The notes beneath the pieces are model-generated. The model searched no databases and was not told the DNA's origin. It was given only the letters and a program-made list of their open reading frames with translations. The position numbers and the translations under genes were made by a program. DNA of 64,000 bases from Aequorivita sp. (GTDB lineage Bacteria; Bacteroidota; Bacteroidia; Flavobacteriales; Flavobacteriaceae), in NCBI GenBank assembly GCA_030690315.1, contig JAUYGY010000042.1:22301-86300 (forward strand), read 5' to 3'. Below, piece by piece: positions 8,088-18,300 of the stretch. How positions within the stretch are numbered: position 1 is the stretch's first letter; every line of letters begins with the position of its first letter.

Positions 8088-8522
8088 TTATGAAATCTCA
8101 ACCATTTTCTTAAATGCTTTCTTTTCTTCCATTTTTGGAAGGGTAACCCGAAGGACCCCGTTTTCGTAATTGGCCTGAATATCTTCAGTATTAATATTTT
8201 CTGGAAGCATAAAAGAACGTTCAAAACTCTGGTAATTGAATTCCCTTTTTTTGAAGTGGAAATCTTTGTTCTCTTCCGTATTTTCTTCTACCTTTTTTGA
8301 AGAAATTATTAACCTATCTTCCTCAACTTCAATGGTAAAATCTGTTTTTTGCAAACCTGGCGCTGCCAATTCGACCACAAAATTCGGTAAATTTTCAATA
8401 ATATTAATTGCAGGAATGCTAAATGTTTCATAATTGTGATTAAAAGCATCGAGCTTATTATCAAAAATGAAGTTATCCAAAATTCCGGGCAGCCAAATAC
8501 TGTTTTTATTAACTGTTTTCAT
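8088..8522 (-). CDS. Small heat-shock protein Hsp20/alpha-crystallin
   Basis: A 144-residue holdase chaperone. The alpha-crystallin domain is clear: PNFVVELAAPGLQKTDFTIEVEEDRLIISS, an ERSFMLPENI strand, and ANYENGVLRVTLPK near residue 130. It binds unfolding proteins in the cytoplasm and forms oligomers. The N-terminal arm (IWLPGILDNFIFDN) is short and hydrophobic as usual; a C-terminal I-x-I anchor is not evident. Upstream are a -7 element at 8568-8575 and two GTCAAAATGTC copies 31 bp apart, which may mediate stress control. Confidence 0.92.
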   Translation of the reverse strand: MKTVNKNSIWLPGILDNFIFDNKLDAFNHNYETFSIPAINIIENLPNFVVELAAPGLQKTDFTIEVEEDRLIISSKKVEENTEENKDFHFKKREFNYQSFERSFMLPENINTEDIQANYENGVLRVTLPKMEEKKAFKKMVEIS

Positions 8523-8567
8523 ATCTAAATTTTTTTAAGTGAGTTATTTTTCTTTACGAGGGATAGA

Positions 8568-8636
8568 CAAAAATAATTCCAACAGCACAAAGTGGACATT
8601 TTGACTGATTTTACCTAAATATTGCGACATTTTGAC
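8568..8636 (-). promoter_or_regulatory. hsp20 promoter with duplicated GTCAAAATGTC element
   Basis: On the minus strand the -7 element TATTTTTG lies at 8575-8568. Two identical 11-mers GTCAAAATGTC lie upstream at 8605-8595 and 8636-8626, exactly 31 bp apart (three helical turns), with no TTTG at the usual -33 distance. This looks like a pair of activator or alternative-factor sites. The same 11-mer occurs once more at 1551-1561. Confidence 0.5.
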
Positions 8637-8725
8637 AATATTGTTTTTATTAATTGAACATTAAGCCATTTTTAAGAATTTCAAATGCGGGGTTTCTGTA
8701 CTTTTAAAAGCACCAATCTATTTAT

Positions 8726-10000
8726 ATGAAAAAACTCTTCATCCGTATTTTTGATTTCTTTAATACCATTGAAAGTAAAATAGCTTTTTATCCAACTTTG
8801 CTCGCATTTTCAGGTTTTTTGGCTGCTATTCTAATGATTTATTTAGAGCAACATGGTATTTCCAATAAAATCATGGATGTGTTTCCGCTATTGATGGTGG
8901 AGGATGGAGACACAGCATTAACTGTATTGAGCGCTTGTTTGGGCGGTCTTATTTCGTTGATGGTTTTCAGTTTTTCAATGGTTATGCTGCTGCTCAGCCA
9001 AGCTTCCAATAATTACTCTCCGCGACTACTTCCGGGATTGATAAGCGATAAGCGGCATCAGCTTATTTTGGGTACTTATTTGGCGACCATACTTTACAAT
9101 ATTTTCACGCTTTTTTCTATTGAACCCAGCGAGGAAAAGTACACACTTCCGGGGTTTTCAGTGCTTTTGGGGATTGCTTTTACCATTTTGTGTTTGGCGG
9201 CTTTTATCTATTTCATCCATAATATTTCGCAGAGCATACAAATAAACAATATTTTGGATAATATTTTTAAGGATGCTGAAAAGAGACTTCAAAAACTGAT
9301 AGAATCTGAAGAAAAATCAATCAAAAATTTTCCGAATACTGAAAATTGGCATGAATGCAAAACAGGGCGTAGTGGCTATTTTCAGAACATTTCCATAAGT
9401 AATATTTTGAATATTTGTGAAGAAGAAAAGACCAAAATATACATTACCGTTCCCAAAGGACTGTTTGTTTTGAAAAATGCTGTTTTCTTTAAATCTGAAA
9501 AAATACTTGACGAGAAAATAGTGGAAGCCATTGTTTCAAACATTAGTTTTTCACGTGCCGAATTGATTGAAGACAACTATATTTTAGCTTTCAAACAAAT
9601 TACAGAAATTACCGTAAAAGCGATGTCTCCTGGAATAAACGATCCGGGAACGGCAATAAACGCAATTGATTATCTTACCGATCTTTTTGCATTACGGATG
9701 CAAAAACGTGACAATGGAATTATTGTTTCCGAAGAAAAAACAAGGCTTAAAATTGCCATCGTTACTTTTGAGGAACTTATTTATAATGTGATGGCGTCTC
9801 TGCGCACTTATTGCAAACACGACCCAATTATGGTTGAAAAGCTTTTGTGGATGCTAACGTATCTTCAAAAACAACCTGGGGCGCAAGAAAATTATAAGGA
9901 AGCTGTGAAACTGGAAATGAAAACCTTGGTGGAACAAGCAAAAAAGTCCTTTGATTCAGAAAGGGATGTAGTTGCCATTGAGAAAATGGCTACGGATTAA
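8726..10000 (+). CDS. DUF2254 family membrane protein
   Basis: A 424-residue predicted inner-membrane protein of the DUF2254 family. Four hydrophobic segments are visible in the first 190 residues (about 20-42, 68-95, 110-130, 142-165), followed by a long soluble part with the conserved AMSPGINDPGTAINAIDYLTDLF segment. Function is not established; DUF2254 proteins are predicted cytoplasmic-membrane proteins. Its stop overlaps the stop of the convergent TerB-like gene by 4 bases, so the two transcripts are antisense at their ends. Confidence 0.8.
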   Translation: MKKLFIRIFDFFNTIESKIAFYPTLLAFSGFLAAILMIYLEQHGISNKIMDVFPLLMVEDGDTALTVLSACLGGLISLMVFSFSMVMLLLSQASNNYSPRLLPGLISDKRHQLILGTYLATILYNIFTLFSIEPSEEKYTLPGFSVLLGIAFTILCLAAFIYFIHNISQSIQINNILDNIFKDAEKRLQKLIESEEKSIKNFPNTENWHECKTGRSGYFQNISISNILNICEEEKTKIYITVPKGLFVLKNAVFFKSEKILDEKIVEAIVSNISFSRAELIEDNYILAFKQITEITVKAMSPGINDPGTAINAIDYLTDLFALRMQKRDNGIIVSEEKTRLKIAIVTFEELIYNVMASLRTYCKHDPIMVEKLLWMLTYLQKQPGAQENYKEAVKLEMKTLVEQAKKSFDSERDVVAIEKMATD

Positions 10001-10392
10001 TTGTAATATATTTTGAAAATTTTCAGAAGCTCGTTTGCAGGAAGCAATCTATCTTCATAGTCCTCCATTTTATAAAGAATTTGATCTGCCACCCCAGGGC
10101 GAATGCCCATTTTAAGGCCGAAGTTTTTTAAAGTAACTATTTCAGATTCGTGGGTTTCATTGTCAATATTCATCATCAAAATCAATTTATAGAAATGTGA
10201 AATTCTTTCAACTTCGCTGAACATTTTTTGTGAGGGTTCCGGGCTTTCAAAAAGATCTATTATCTCCCTATCTGAAATGCCCATCCGCTTTGCCAATCTT
10301 TGGATGAACTCAATTTCGAAACTATTTATTTTTCCGTCGGCCATCACCATATTTATTAAATCGCTTATTAAAGATTTAGACTTTTTCTCCAT
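9997..10392 (-). CDS. TerB-like (tellurite-resistance/DjlA N-terminal fold) protein
   Basis: A 131-residue all-helical protein with a TerB-type core: LINMVMADGKINSFEIEFIQRLAKRMGIS, in which the ADGxIxxxE motif is a metal-binding hallmark, then an MNIDNETHESEIVTLKNFGLKMG repeat-like second half. TerB proteins are linked to membrane-associated stress responses; the specific role here is unknown. It sits between DUF2254 (convergent, 4-base overlap) and sucC, with a strong terminator upstream of its start that belongs to sucC. Confidence 0.65.
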   Translation of the reverse strand: MEKKSKSLISDLINMVMADGKINSFEIEFIQRLAKRMGISDREIIDLFESPEPSQKMFSEVERISHFYKLILMMNIDNETHESEIVTLKNFGLKMGIRPGVADQILYKMEDYEDRLLPANELLKIFKIYYN

Positions 10393-10403
10393 AATTAAAA
10401 TTC

Positions 10404-10437
10404 AAAAAAAAAGCCCTTGCAAATGCGAAGGGCTTTT
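10404..10437 (-). terminator. sucC terminator
   Basis: AAGCCCTTGC/GCGAAGGGCTT hairpin with a T-rich tail on the minus strand (the nine A of 10404-10412 read as T). It lies between the sucC stop and the TerB-like start. Confidence 0.8.
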
Positions 10438-10452
10438 GTATAGTTACTGATT

Positions 10453-11643
10453 TTAAGCCAATACGGCTTTAACTTTATCTGCAGCTTCCTGAAATTCAAT
10501 AGCGCTTTGAACGTCCAAACCACTGTTGTCAATCATTTGTTTTGCTATATCTGCATTGGTTCCTTGTAAACGCACAATAATTGGAACATGAATAGTTCCT
10601 ATATTTTTATAAGCATCAATAATACCTTGCGCCACGCGATCGCAACGAACAATACCACCGAAAATATTTATTAAAATTGCCTTTACGTTCGGATCTTTCA
10701 AAATTAATTTGAAAGCTGCCTCAACACGTTCAGCATCTGCAGTTCCACCAACGTCAAGGAAGTTTGCAGGTTCCCCGCCAGCTTGTTTAATAAGATCCAT
10801 CGTTGCCATTGCAAGTCCGGCGCCGTTTACCATACAGCCTACGTTTCCGTCAAGGTCAACATAGTTCAGGCCTTTTTCCTTTGCTTCAACTTCCACTGGG
10901 TTTTCCTCGCGTTTGTCGCGCATTGCCTCATAATCGTTATGACGAAAAAGGGCGTTATCGTCAATACTCACTTTTGCATCAACGGCAATAATTTTATCAT
11001 CGCTGGTTTTTAAAACAGGATTTATTTCGAATAAAGAGGAATCAGATTCATTGTAAGCCTTATAAAGAGCCGCAACAAATTTTGTCATTTCCTTAAAACC
11101 CTTTCCGCTCAAACCAAGATTGAAAGCGATTCTTCGTGCCTGAAAGCCCAACAGACCAACGGCAGGATCAATTTCTTCAGTGAAAATTAAATGTGGAGTT
11201 TCCTCGGCAACGGTTTCAATATCCATTCCGCCTTCGGTAGAATACATAATCATATTTCTTCCAGTGGAACGATTCAATAAAACACTCATATAATATTCCT
11301 CGGGTTCGCTCGCGCCGGGATAGTAAACATCTTCAGCAACCAAAACTTGGTGCACTTTTTTTCCTTCGGCAGAAGTCTGTGGGGTAATAAGGTTCATCCC
11401 TATTATCTTTCCAGCAATATCCTCAACTTCCTGTAAATTTTTCGCAAGTTTTACACCGCCACCTTTTCCACGGCCACCAGCGTGAACTTGGGCTTTTATA
11501 ACATGCCAGCCCGTGCCCGTTGTCTCGGTAAGTTTTTTTGCGGCTTCCACTGCCTCTTTTGGAGTGCTGGCCACAATACCGCGTTGTATCTCAACGCCAA
11601 AACTGTTTAAAATTTCTTTTCCCTGATATTCGTGTAAATTCAT
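10453..11643 (-). CDS. sucC: Succinate-CoA ligase (ADP-forming) beta subunit
   Basis: TCA-cycle enzyme subunit that with SucD interconverts succinyl-CoA and succinate while making ATP. From the ATG at 11643 the protein is 396 residues and begins MNLHEYQGKEIL, the canonical N-terminus, so a longer frame to 11685 is not used. The ATP-grasp domain (KAQVHAGGRGKGGGVKLAK) is followed by the CoA-ligase half with NGAGLAMATMDLIKQAGGEPANFLDVGG and NIFGGIVRCDRVA. sucD is not in this window. The -7 TATTTTTG lies at 11681-11674 and a terminator follows the gene. Confidence 0.97.
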   Translation of the reverse strand: MNLHEYQGKEILNSFGVEIQRGIVASTPKEAVEAAKKLTETTGTGWHVIKAQVHAGGRGKGGGVKLAKNLQEVEDIAGKIIGMNLITPQTSAEGKKVHQVLVAEDVYYPGASEPEEYYMSVLLNRSTGRNMIMYSTEGGMDIETVAEETPHLIFTEEIDPAVGLLGFQARRIAFNLGLSGKGFKEMTKFVAALYKAYNESDSSLFEINPVLKTSDDKIIAVDAKVSIDDNALFRHNDYEAMRDKREENPVEVEAKEKGLNYVDLDGNVGCMVNGAGLAMATMDLIKQAGGEPANFLDVGGTADAERVEAAFKLILKDPNVKAILINIFGGIVRCDRVAQGIIDAYKNIGTIHVPIIVRLQGTNADIAKQMIDNSGLDVQSAIEFQEAADKVKAVLA

Positions 11644-11673
11644 AGTAGCGATTTTGTACTTGTTTATGGAACG

Positions 11674-11681
11674 CAAAAATA
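11674..11681 (-). promoter_or_regulatory. sucC promoter -7 element
   Basis: TATTTTTG on the minus strand, about 30 bases upstream of the sucC ATG; TTAG about 20 bases further upstream is a poor -33. Confidence 0.45.
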
Positions 11682-11839
11682 ACAAATGTTGTAGGATTGG
11701 GCTAATGTTTTTTCATCCATTGCGCTTAAGAAATATAATGTAACCAATTCAAAAGTTAAAATTAGTATTTATTGAAGCGGTATTTCTGAAGACATCCTTA
11801 CTTTTACGCCTTAATTTTAAAAAATTTATTCTACAACTA

Positions 11840-13045
11840 ATGAAAAATCAAGACCTTTTGGCAATTGCCCAAGAATTCGGAAGCCCTGTTTATGTTTATG
11901 ATGCCGCTAAAATTGAAAAGCAGTATAAACGTTTGACCAGCGCTTTTGAAAAGGTGGAGAGTTTGAGAATTAATTATGCCGTAAAAGCACTTTCAAATAT
12001 TTCAATTTTAAAATTATTAATAAAAATGGGCAGCGGTTTGGATACCGTTTCCATCCAAGAAGTGATGCTCGGCTTGGAAGCGGGCGCAAAACCTGAAAAT
12101 ATTATCTATACGCCCAACGGCATTTCTATGGAAGAAATAGAAAGGGCCGCAAAACTGGGGGTGCAGATTAATATTGACAATCTTTCCATTTTGGAACAAT
12201 TCGGGACAAAGCATCCCAAAACGCCTGTTTGCATCCGTATAAATCCGCACGTTATGGCTGGCGGGAATACAAATATTTCCGTGGGTCATATTGATAGTAA
12301 ATTCGGGATTTCAATCCACCAAATGCCTTTGTTGAAAAGGATTGTTGAAAATACGGGGATGAACATCAACGGAATCCATATGCACACCGGAAGTGATATT
12401 CTTGACATCGATGTTTTTCTGTATGCTTCGGAAATACTTTTCAATGCAGCAGAAAATTTCGACAATCTTGAATTTATTGATTTTGGAAGCGGTTTTAAAG
12501 TACCCTATAAAGAAGGCGATATTGAAACAAATGTGGAGGAACTTGGCAAAAAACTGAGCAAGCGTTTTAATGAGTTCTGCAAGAAATACGGAAAAAAGCT
12601 GACCTTGGCGTTTGAACCGGGCAAATTTTTAGTGAGCGAAGCTGGGCAATTTTTGGTGAAAGTAAATGTGATAAAACAAACAACTTCCACTGTATTTGCG
12701 CAGGTTGATAGCGGGTTCAACCATTTCATCCGCCCAATGTTTTACGGGTCGCAACACGAAATAGCAAATGTTTCGCGCCCGCACGGACGTGACCGTTTTT
12801 ACACCGTAACCGGATATATTTGTGAAACAGATACATTTGCCAACAATCGTAGAATTCCAGAAGTTCACGAAGGCGATATCCTTTCCTTCCACAATGCTGG
12901 AGCTTATTGCTTCACTATGTCCAGCAATTACAATTCCCGTTATCGGCCCGCGGAAGTGCTTTGGTATAAAGGCAAGGCGCTCTTAATTCGAAAAAGGGAA
13001 ACATTTGAGGATATTCTGAAAAATCAAATTTCAGTGGAATTGTAA
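11840..13045 (+). CDS. lysA: Diaminopimelate decarboxylase
   Basis: PLP enzyme that decarboxylates meso-diaminopimelate to L-lysine. At 401 residues it has normal length. The PLP lysine is in NYAVKALSN (residue about 48), the HTGSD motif for phosphate contact follows, then FIDFGSGF, EPGKFLVSEAG, and the C-terminal barrel with CETDTF and HNAGAYCFTMSSNYNSRYRPAEVL. These separate it from ornithine or carboxynorspermidine decarboxylases, though the latter cannot be fully excluded. It is monocistronic, divergent from sucC. Confidence 0.93.
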   Translation: MKNQDLLAIAQEFGSPVYVYDAAKIEKQYKRLTSAFEKVESLRINYAVKALSNISILKLLIKMGSGLDTVSIQEVMLGLEAGAKPENIIYTPNGISMEEIERAAKLGVQINIDNLSILEQFGTKHPKTPVCIRINPHVMAGGNTNISVGHIDSKFGISIHQMPLLKRIVENTGMNINGIHMHTGSDILDIDVFLYASEILFNAAENFDNLEFIDFGSGFKVPYKEGDIETNVEELGKKLSKRFNEFCKKYGKKLTLAFEPGKFLVSEAGQFLVKVNVIKQTTSTVFAQVDSGFNHFIRPMFYGSQHEIANVSRPHGRDRFYTVTGYICETDTFANNRRIPEVHEGDILSFHNAGAYCFTMSSNYNSRYRPAEVLWYKGKALLIRKRETFEDILKNQISVEL

Positions 13046-13138
13046 TTTTTCTAAATTTTTAGATTCCCGTATTTCCTTCTGAAGAAAAGCCATAGATTTG
13101 TTTAAATTCGTTTAGAAAAATTTAAACAAAACTATAGA

Positions 13139-14821
13139 TTGGAAACTACTTCTTCAGATTTTTCGCAAAGTCATTTCGATACAATCATAATTGGAAGCGG
13201 CGTTGGCGGTCTTTCAGCTGCAATCTGTTTGGCTCGCGCTGGGCAAAAGGTTTTGGTGTTGGAGCAACACGATGTTCCCGGCGGTTGGTGCCACAGTTTT
13301 TACTTGAACGGGCATCGTTTTACGCCAGGGGTTCATTATGTAGGCCTTGTGGAAAAAGGACAATCCACAGCGCGACTTTACGAAGCATTGGGAATTGCAA
13401 ATGATCTCACTTTTTTTAGAATGAATCCTTCGGCCTATGAGCATGCTTATATCGGAGAGGAGCGTTTCGACTTTCCTGGAAATTTTGACGATTTGGTTAC
13501 TGCGTTAGTTGTTAGATTTCCAAAGGAAGAAAGGAACATTAAAAAATATTTAAACCTCGTTAGAAATGTTAGTGCAGAATTACAACTTCTTCCAGATATT
13601 GAAGGGATTTGGCAACATGTAACTATTCCCTTTCGCACCAAAAATATGGGGAAGTACGCGCTTTTCAGCTTAAAGCGGGTTATTGATTGGCATATTAAAG
13701 ATCCACTTCTAAAAAAGATACTCAACATACAGTTCGGCGACCACGGACTCGCGCCTGCAAAAGCTAGTTTTCCGTTGCATTGCGCTGTTATGGACCATTA
13801 TTTTAACGGTGGATTTTATCCCTGCGGCGGTGGCGGTGCAATTGTGAAGGCAATGACAACAGCAATAAAAAAGTATAATGGTGAAGTGAAAACACAGCAG
13901 TCAGTGAAAAAAATCATTCTCCAAGGGAAAATGAAAAAAGTGGCTATTGGCGTTGAAATGGAGAGCGGTGAGAAGTTGTTTGCCAAGCAAATAATTTCAA
14001 ACGCAGATCCTAATATTACCTATCAAAATCTTATTGGGGAAGAAAATCTGAGCAAAAAATTACAGAGAAAACTAAGTAAAACAAAGTATTCCTGTACCTC
14101 CTTAATGCTCTTTCTTACAGTAGATATAGATATTAAGGCTGCAGGAATTGATTCAGGAAATATTTGGTTGATGCCAAATGAAGATATGGATGTTGTATAT
14201 GAACGGATGATGATGCCAAATATAACCAATGAAGAAGCTTTTGAAGGAATGTTTATTAGTTGTACAACGCTAAAAGATCCTTCCAGTTTTGACGGAAAGC
14301 ACCACACCATTGAAGCAATCACCTATTTAGATTATAGGATTTTTGAAAAATTTAAAGATGAAAATGAATCCCGCTCCGCAGAATATCTTCAATTCAAAGA
14401 GGTGTTGACAGAAAAAATGATTAAAACATTGGAAAAAGTAGTGCCAAATATTAGGGAACATATTGTCCATAAAGAATTGGGAACGCCAATAACGAACCAA
14501 TACTATATTAATACAACAAAGGGAAGTGTTTACGGAACCGAAAAAAAACTAACCCAAATAGGTCCATTTGCCTTTAAGGCGAAGAGCGAAATAAAAAATC
14601 TCTACTTATGCGGCGCCAGTATCGTGAGCCACGGAGTAGCTGGCGCGGGTTATTCAGGGTTACAGACTGCGGGGGAAATTTTAAACTTGAAGCAAAAGGA
14701 ACTTTTAAAAACGGATGTCCAGCAATCAATAACTATACTGGAAGCTGAGAATAACACCGATTATCCAGGTTGGTTGCGTAATAAAATAGAAAGTAAAAAA
14801 AGAAAAAAAGCAAGTAAGTAA
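13139..14821 (+). CDS. Phytoene desaturase/carotenoid isomerase-like FAD oxidoreductase
   Basis: A 560-residue flavoprotein of the CrtI/CrtISO/retinol-saturase group. The N-terminal dinucleotide fold is clear: DTIIIGSGVGGLSAAICLARAGQKVLVLEQHDVPGG (residues about 14-49). The CGGGGAIVKAMTTAIKKY segment and the C-terminal LYLCGASIVSHGVAGAGYSGLQTAGEIL match the substrate/FAD-binding tail. Likely substrates are carotenoids or other polyenes, but no carotenoid genes are adjacent. The frame begins at TTG 13139; no upstream in-frame ATG exists and the Rossmann motif starts only 14 residues later. The basic C-terminal tail (ESKKRKKASK) is unusual. Confidence 0.8.
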   Translation: METTSSDFSQSHFDTIIIGSGVGGLSAAICLARAGQKVLVLEQHDVPGGWCHSFYLNGHRFTPGVHYVGLVEKGQSTARLYEALGIANDLTFFRMNPSAYEHAYIGEERFDFPGNFDDLVTALVVRFPKEERNIKKYLNLVRNVSAELQLLPDIEGIWQHVTIPFRTKNMGKYALFSLKRVIDWHIKDPLLKKILNIQFGDHGLAPAKASFPLHCAVMDHYFNGGFYPCGGGGAIVKAMTTAIKKYNGEVKTQQSVKKIILQGKMKKVAIGVEMESGEKLFAKQIISNADPNITYQNLIGEENLSKKLQRKLSKTKYSCTSLMLFLTVDIDIKAAGIDSGNIWLMPNEDMDVVYERMMMPNITNEEAFEGMFISCTTLKDPSSFDGKHHTIEAITYLDYRIFEKFKDENESRSAEYLQFKEVLTEKMIKTLEKVVPNIREHIVHKELGTPITNQYYINTTKGSVYGTEKKLTQIGPFAFKAKSEIKNLYLCGASIVSHGVAGAGYSGLQTAGEILNLKQKELLKTDVQQSITILEAENNTDYPGWLRNKIESKKRKKASK

Positions 14822-14944
14822 ATGGATACTGAACGGAATATTATAAAAGTGTCAATTGGATCGTTAGATTTTTAAAAAAGGATTCTTGGTTTTAAGTTTT
14901 TAAAATAAACAATCCTAAAAATGCCAATTTGTCAATTATAATAC

Positions 14945-14952
14945 TATCTTTG
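14945..14952 (+). promoter_or_regulatory. Cold-shock gene promoter -7 element
   Basis: TATCTTTG matches TAnnTTTG, 31 bases before the ATG at 14984. A TTTG lies 13 bases upstream, closer than the usual spacing. Confidence 0.5.
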
Positions 14953-14983
14953 CCACTTATTATAAATTTTTTAATTAAATACA

Positions 14984-15175
14984 ATGAACAAAGGAACAGT
15001 AAAATTCTTCAATGATACCAAAGGTTTTGGTTTTATCACTGAAGAAGGAACCAACAAAGAACATTTTGTACACATTTCAGGCCTAATCGACGAAGTTCGT
15101 GAAGGTGACGAAGTAGAATTTGATCTTCAAGAAGGCAAAAAAGGATTAAACGCGGTTAACGTAAAAGTACTTTAA
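14984..15175 (+). CDS. cspA: Cold-shock domain protein
   Basis: A 63-residue CspA-family RNA chaperone. RNP1-type KGFGFI and RNP2-type HFVHIS strands are present in the normal order (GTVKFFNDTKGFGFITEEG, then EHFVHISGLIDEVREGDEVEFDLQ). It should melt structured mRNA and act as an antiterminator. It is monocistronic with its own promoter and a strong terminator at 15200-15224. Which csp paralogue it is cannot be told. Confidence 0.95.
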   Translation: MNKGTVKFFNDTKGFGFITEEGTNKEHFVHISGLIDEVREGDEVEFDLQEGKKGLNAVNVKVL

Positions 15176-15199
15176 TATACGCAAACTTTTTTAGACAAA

Positions 15200-15224
15200 G
15201 CCTCCCAAAAGGGAGGCTTTTTTT
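15200..15224 (+). terminator. cspA terminator
   Basis: GCCTCCC (15200-15206), AAAA loop, GGGAGGC (15211-15217), then seven T. Textbook intrinsic terminator 25 bases after the stop. Confidence 0.92.
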
Positions 15225-15334
15225 GTGCTTATTTTTAAATGACAGAAAATAAATTTAAAATTTTTCGATTACAATGCATTGGTTTTAAAGATTTTATAAT
15301 AAATTTATAAAACTAACTAAAATCAAATTTCAAA

Positions 15335-18300
15335 ATGAAAAAATCTACACTGCTACTCATGGCGCTGTGTATGTGGGCTATTCAGCTTACTGCACAACAA
15401 AAGAACCCTGAAAAGGAAAAGGAAGCTGCGCAAACCGCCGCCCAACCTTCGGCTATTTCACTACAAAATCTTATTAAACAGAAAAGTGATTCTTATGTAA
15501 TTACTAAAGAACACACGAGCCGTATCAGCGGTGTTCACCATGTTTATTTAAGACAGGCCATAAACGGTCTGGAAGTTTATGGAACAGAATCTGGAGTGCA
15601 TCTGGACAAAACCGGAAAGGTATTAATGGAGCACAATAAATTCCTAAAAGATATTAATGCTACTCTTAAAAATAGTTCGCAGGGAATTACTGCCAGAGCA
15701 GCAATAACTTCCGTGGCAAACCAAATGGGATATAAAATTTCCAATCTGCAGGAAGTTAAAAGTATTGGCGGCAAAAACAAAGCAGCCGTTTTTAATAAAG
15801 CAGGAATCTCTTCCGAAGAAATTCCAGTAAAATTGATGTATTATTATCGCGAAGGAATAGGCACCCAATTGGTCTGGGAACTTTCCATTGCGGAAAAGAC
15901 CTCACCAGATTGGTGGAACTTTCGCGTTGACGCCGCCACCGGAAAAATAATTGATAAGGATAATTGGACTGTATCCTGTAATATTTTGGGCGATCACGAA
16001 AGCCACGTTCATTCTGCAGGGGTAGCAACACCGTTCATTGGCCCTATGGAAAAGCCCGCCGAAAATATTTCCGTTTCAACATCAAGTATGGCTCCACCTC
16101 CAGCAGCCAGTTATAGGGTTTATGCTATGCCCATTGAAAATCCTAATTACGGAACTAGAACGCTAGTGGCAAATCCTGAAAATCTTGTTGCATCCCCTTT
16201 TGGATGGCACGATACAAATGGTGATGATACACCAGAATTTACTAATACACGAGGAAACAATACCGATGCCTATGATGACGATAATGCAAACAACAACCCG
16301 GACGGGAAATATGCTTTCAGCCCTGGGGGCAATTTAATATTTGATTTTCCTCTTAACACTACATACAGCGCAGGCGATCAGTCTGAAAATGCTGCTATAA
16401 CCAATCTATTTTATTGGACAAATATTATCCACGATGTCACCTATCAATATGGATTTGATGAAGCCAGTGGAAACTTTCAACATAATAACTATGGAAACGG
16501 CGGTCTGGGCAATGACCCTGTAAACGCAGAAGCCCAAGACGGATCAGGAACCTGTAATGCAAACTTCAGTACTCCAGCAGATGGGAGCAGACCGCGTATG
16601 CAAATGTATGTTTGTAATTCTCGGGATGGTGATTTAGACAATATGGTAATAATCCATGAATATGCTCATGGAATTTCTAACAGATTAAGCACCTTAAGTG
16701 GCCAAGAGCAGATGGGAGAAGGCTGGAGCGATTACTATGGCTTAATGCTTACAATGGAAAGTGGCGATGCTGGGCCAGATTCAAGAGGAGTGGGGACGTG
16801 GTTAATAGGGGAAGGCCCTGGTGGTCCAGGTATTAGAACTTGGCCATACAGTACTAACTTTGGTGTAAACCCACATACTTATGACGATATTAAAACCGAA
16901 GTAGCACCGCATGGGGTTGGTTCAGTTTGGGCTGAAATGCTATGGGAAATGACTTGGGAACTAATTGCCGATCATGGCTTTGACCCAGATTTTTATAACG
17001 GAAACGGCGGGAACAACATTTCTTTGGCGTTAGTGACAGAAGGGCTAAAACTACAGGCAAGCCAACCCGGTTTTGTGGACGGTAGGGATGCTATCTTGGC
17101 AGCAGATATGGCAATTTACGGAGGGGCCAATCAATGTGCAATTTGGGATGCTTTTGCACGAAGAGGCTTAGGTTTTAGTGCCATTCAAGGTTCTTCTGCA
17201 AGTAAAACTGACGGTACGGAAGCTTTTGATTTGCCACCAACTTTTTCAAGTTTGGATGTTATAGATGAAGTTTGCCTTTCTGACGGAATCCAAACCGGGC
17301 TCGCAGGTGGAAATCCAGCGGGAGGTATTTACAGCGGTCCGGGTGTAACCGATAATGGCGGTACATTTACTTTTGATCCAAGCGTAGGTGGACCTGGATT
17401 AGTGACAATTACCTATACCGTAAATGATTTTTGTACCGGAGCACCCACTGTACTTACAGATGATATTAATGTAACCAACGACCCACCAGAAATAATATGT
17501 ATGGGAACTGGTAATATTCCGATGACTGGCTCTCAATCCAGTAGTCCAGGAACAGCGATACCAGATAATAATCCTACTGGAGTAACGGTAACTATGAATG
17601 TTACTGAAAATGTGTCTATTACAGATTTAGATGTGAATTTAAACATATCCCATACTTTTGTAGGTGATTTAATTGTTACAATAAAATCCCCAGCAGGAAC
17701 ATTGGCCACAATAATAGATAGAATAGGAACTCCTCCCGGGACATTTGGATGTGGGGAAAATAATATTGTTGCAACTCTTGATGACGAAGCTATAGATCCA
17801 GTAGAAGGTGAATGTGAACCATCAGTTCCAACAGTCAATGGATCATTTACACCAAATAACCCCTTATCTATATTTGATGGGGAGAGCACAATGGGATTAT
17901 GGGAACTTACTGTTTCTGATAATGCTGGCGCAGACACAGGTACAATAAATAGTTGGGGAATAGATTATGATTATGAAATAACAACCCCAGTTTTGGACGT
18001 CACTCTTGACGGTACTGGAAACGCGACAGTAAATGCTGAAGATTTATTATTCAGTGTTACTGTTGATTGTGGAGGCTATACAGTGCTCGCCGGAAGCCCA
18101 TTGGCAGCAACGGTAAGTTTTACCTGTTCCGATGTTGGGCTTAACAATGTTCTAGTCGAGGTTACCAATGACAGTGGTGCAACATCAACTTGCTCTGCCA
18201 TTGTAAACGTTATTGGCGGCGGCGGTGGCGGCCCATTTACTTGTCCAGGTGATATTACACAAGACAACGACCCGGGTATTTGCGGAGCTGTTATAACTTA

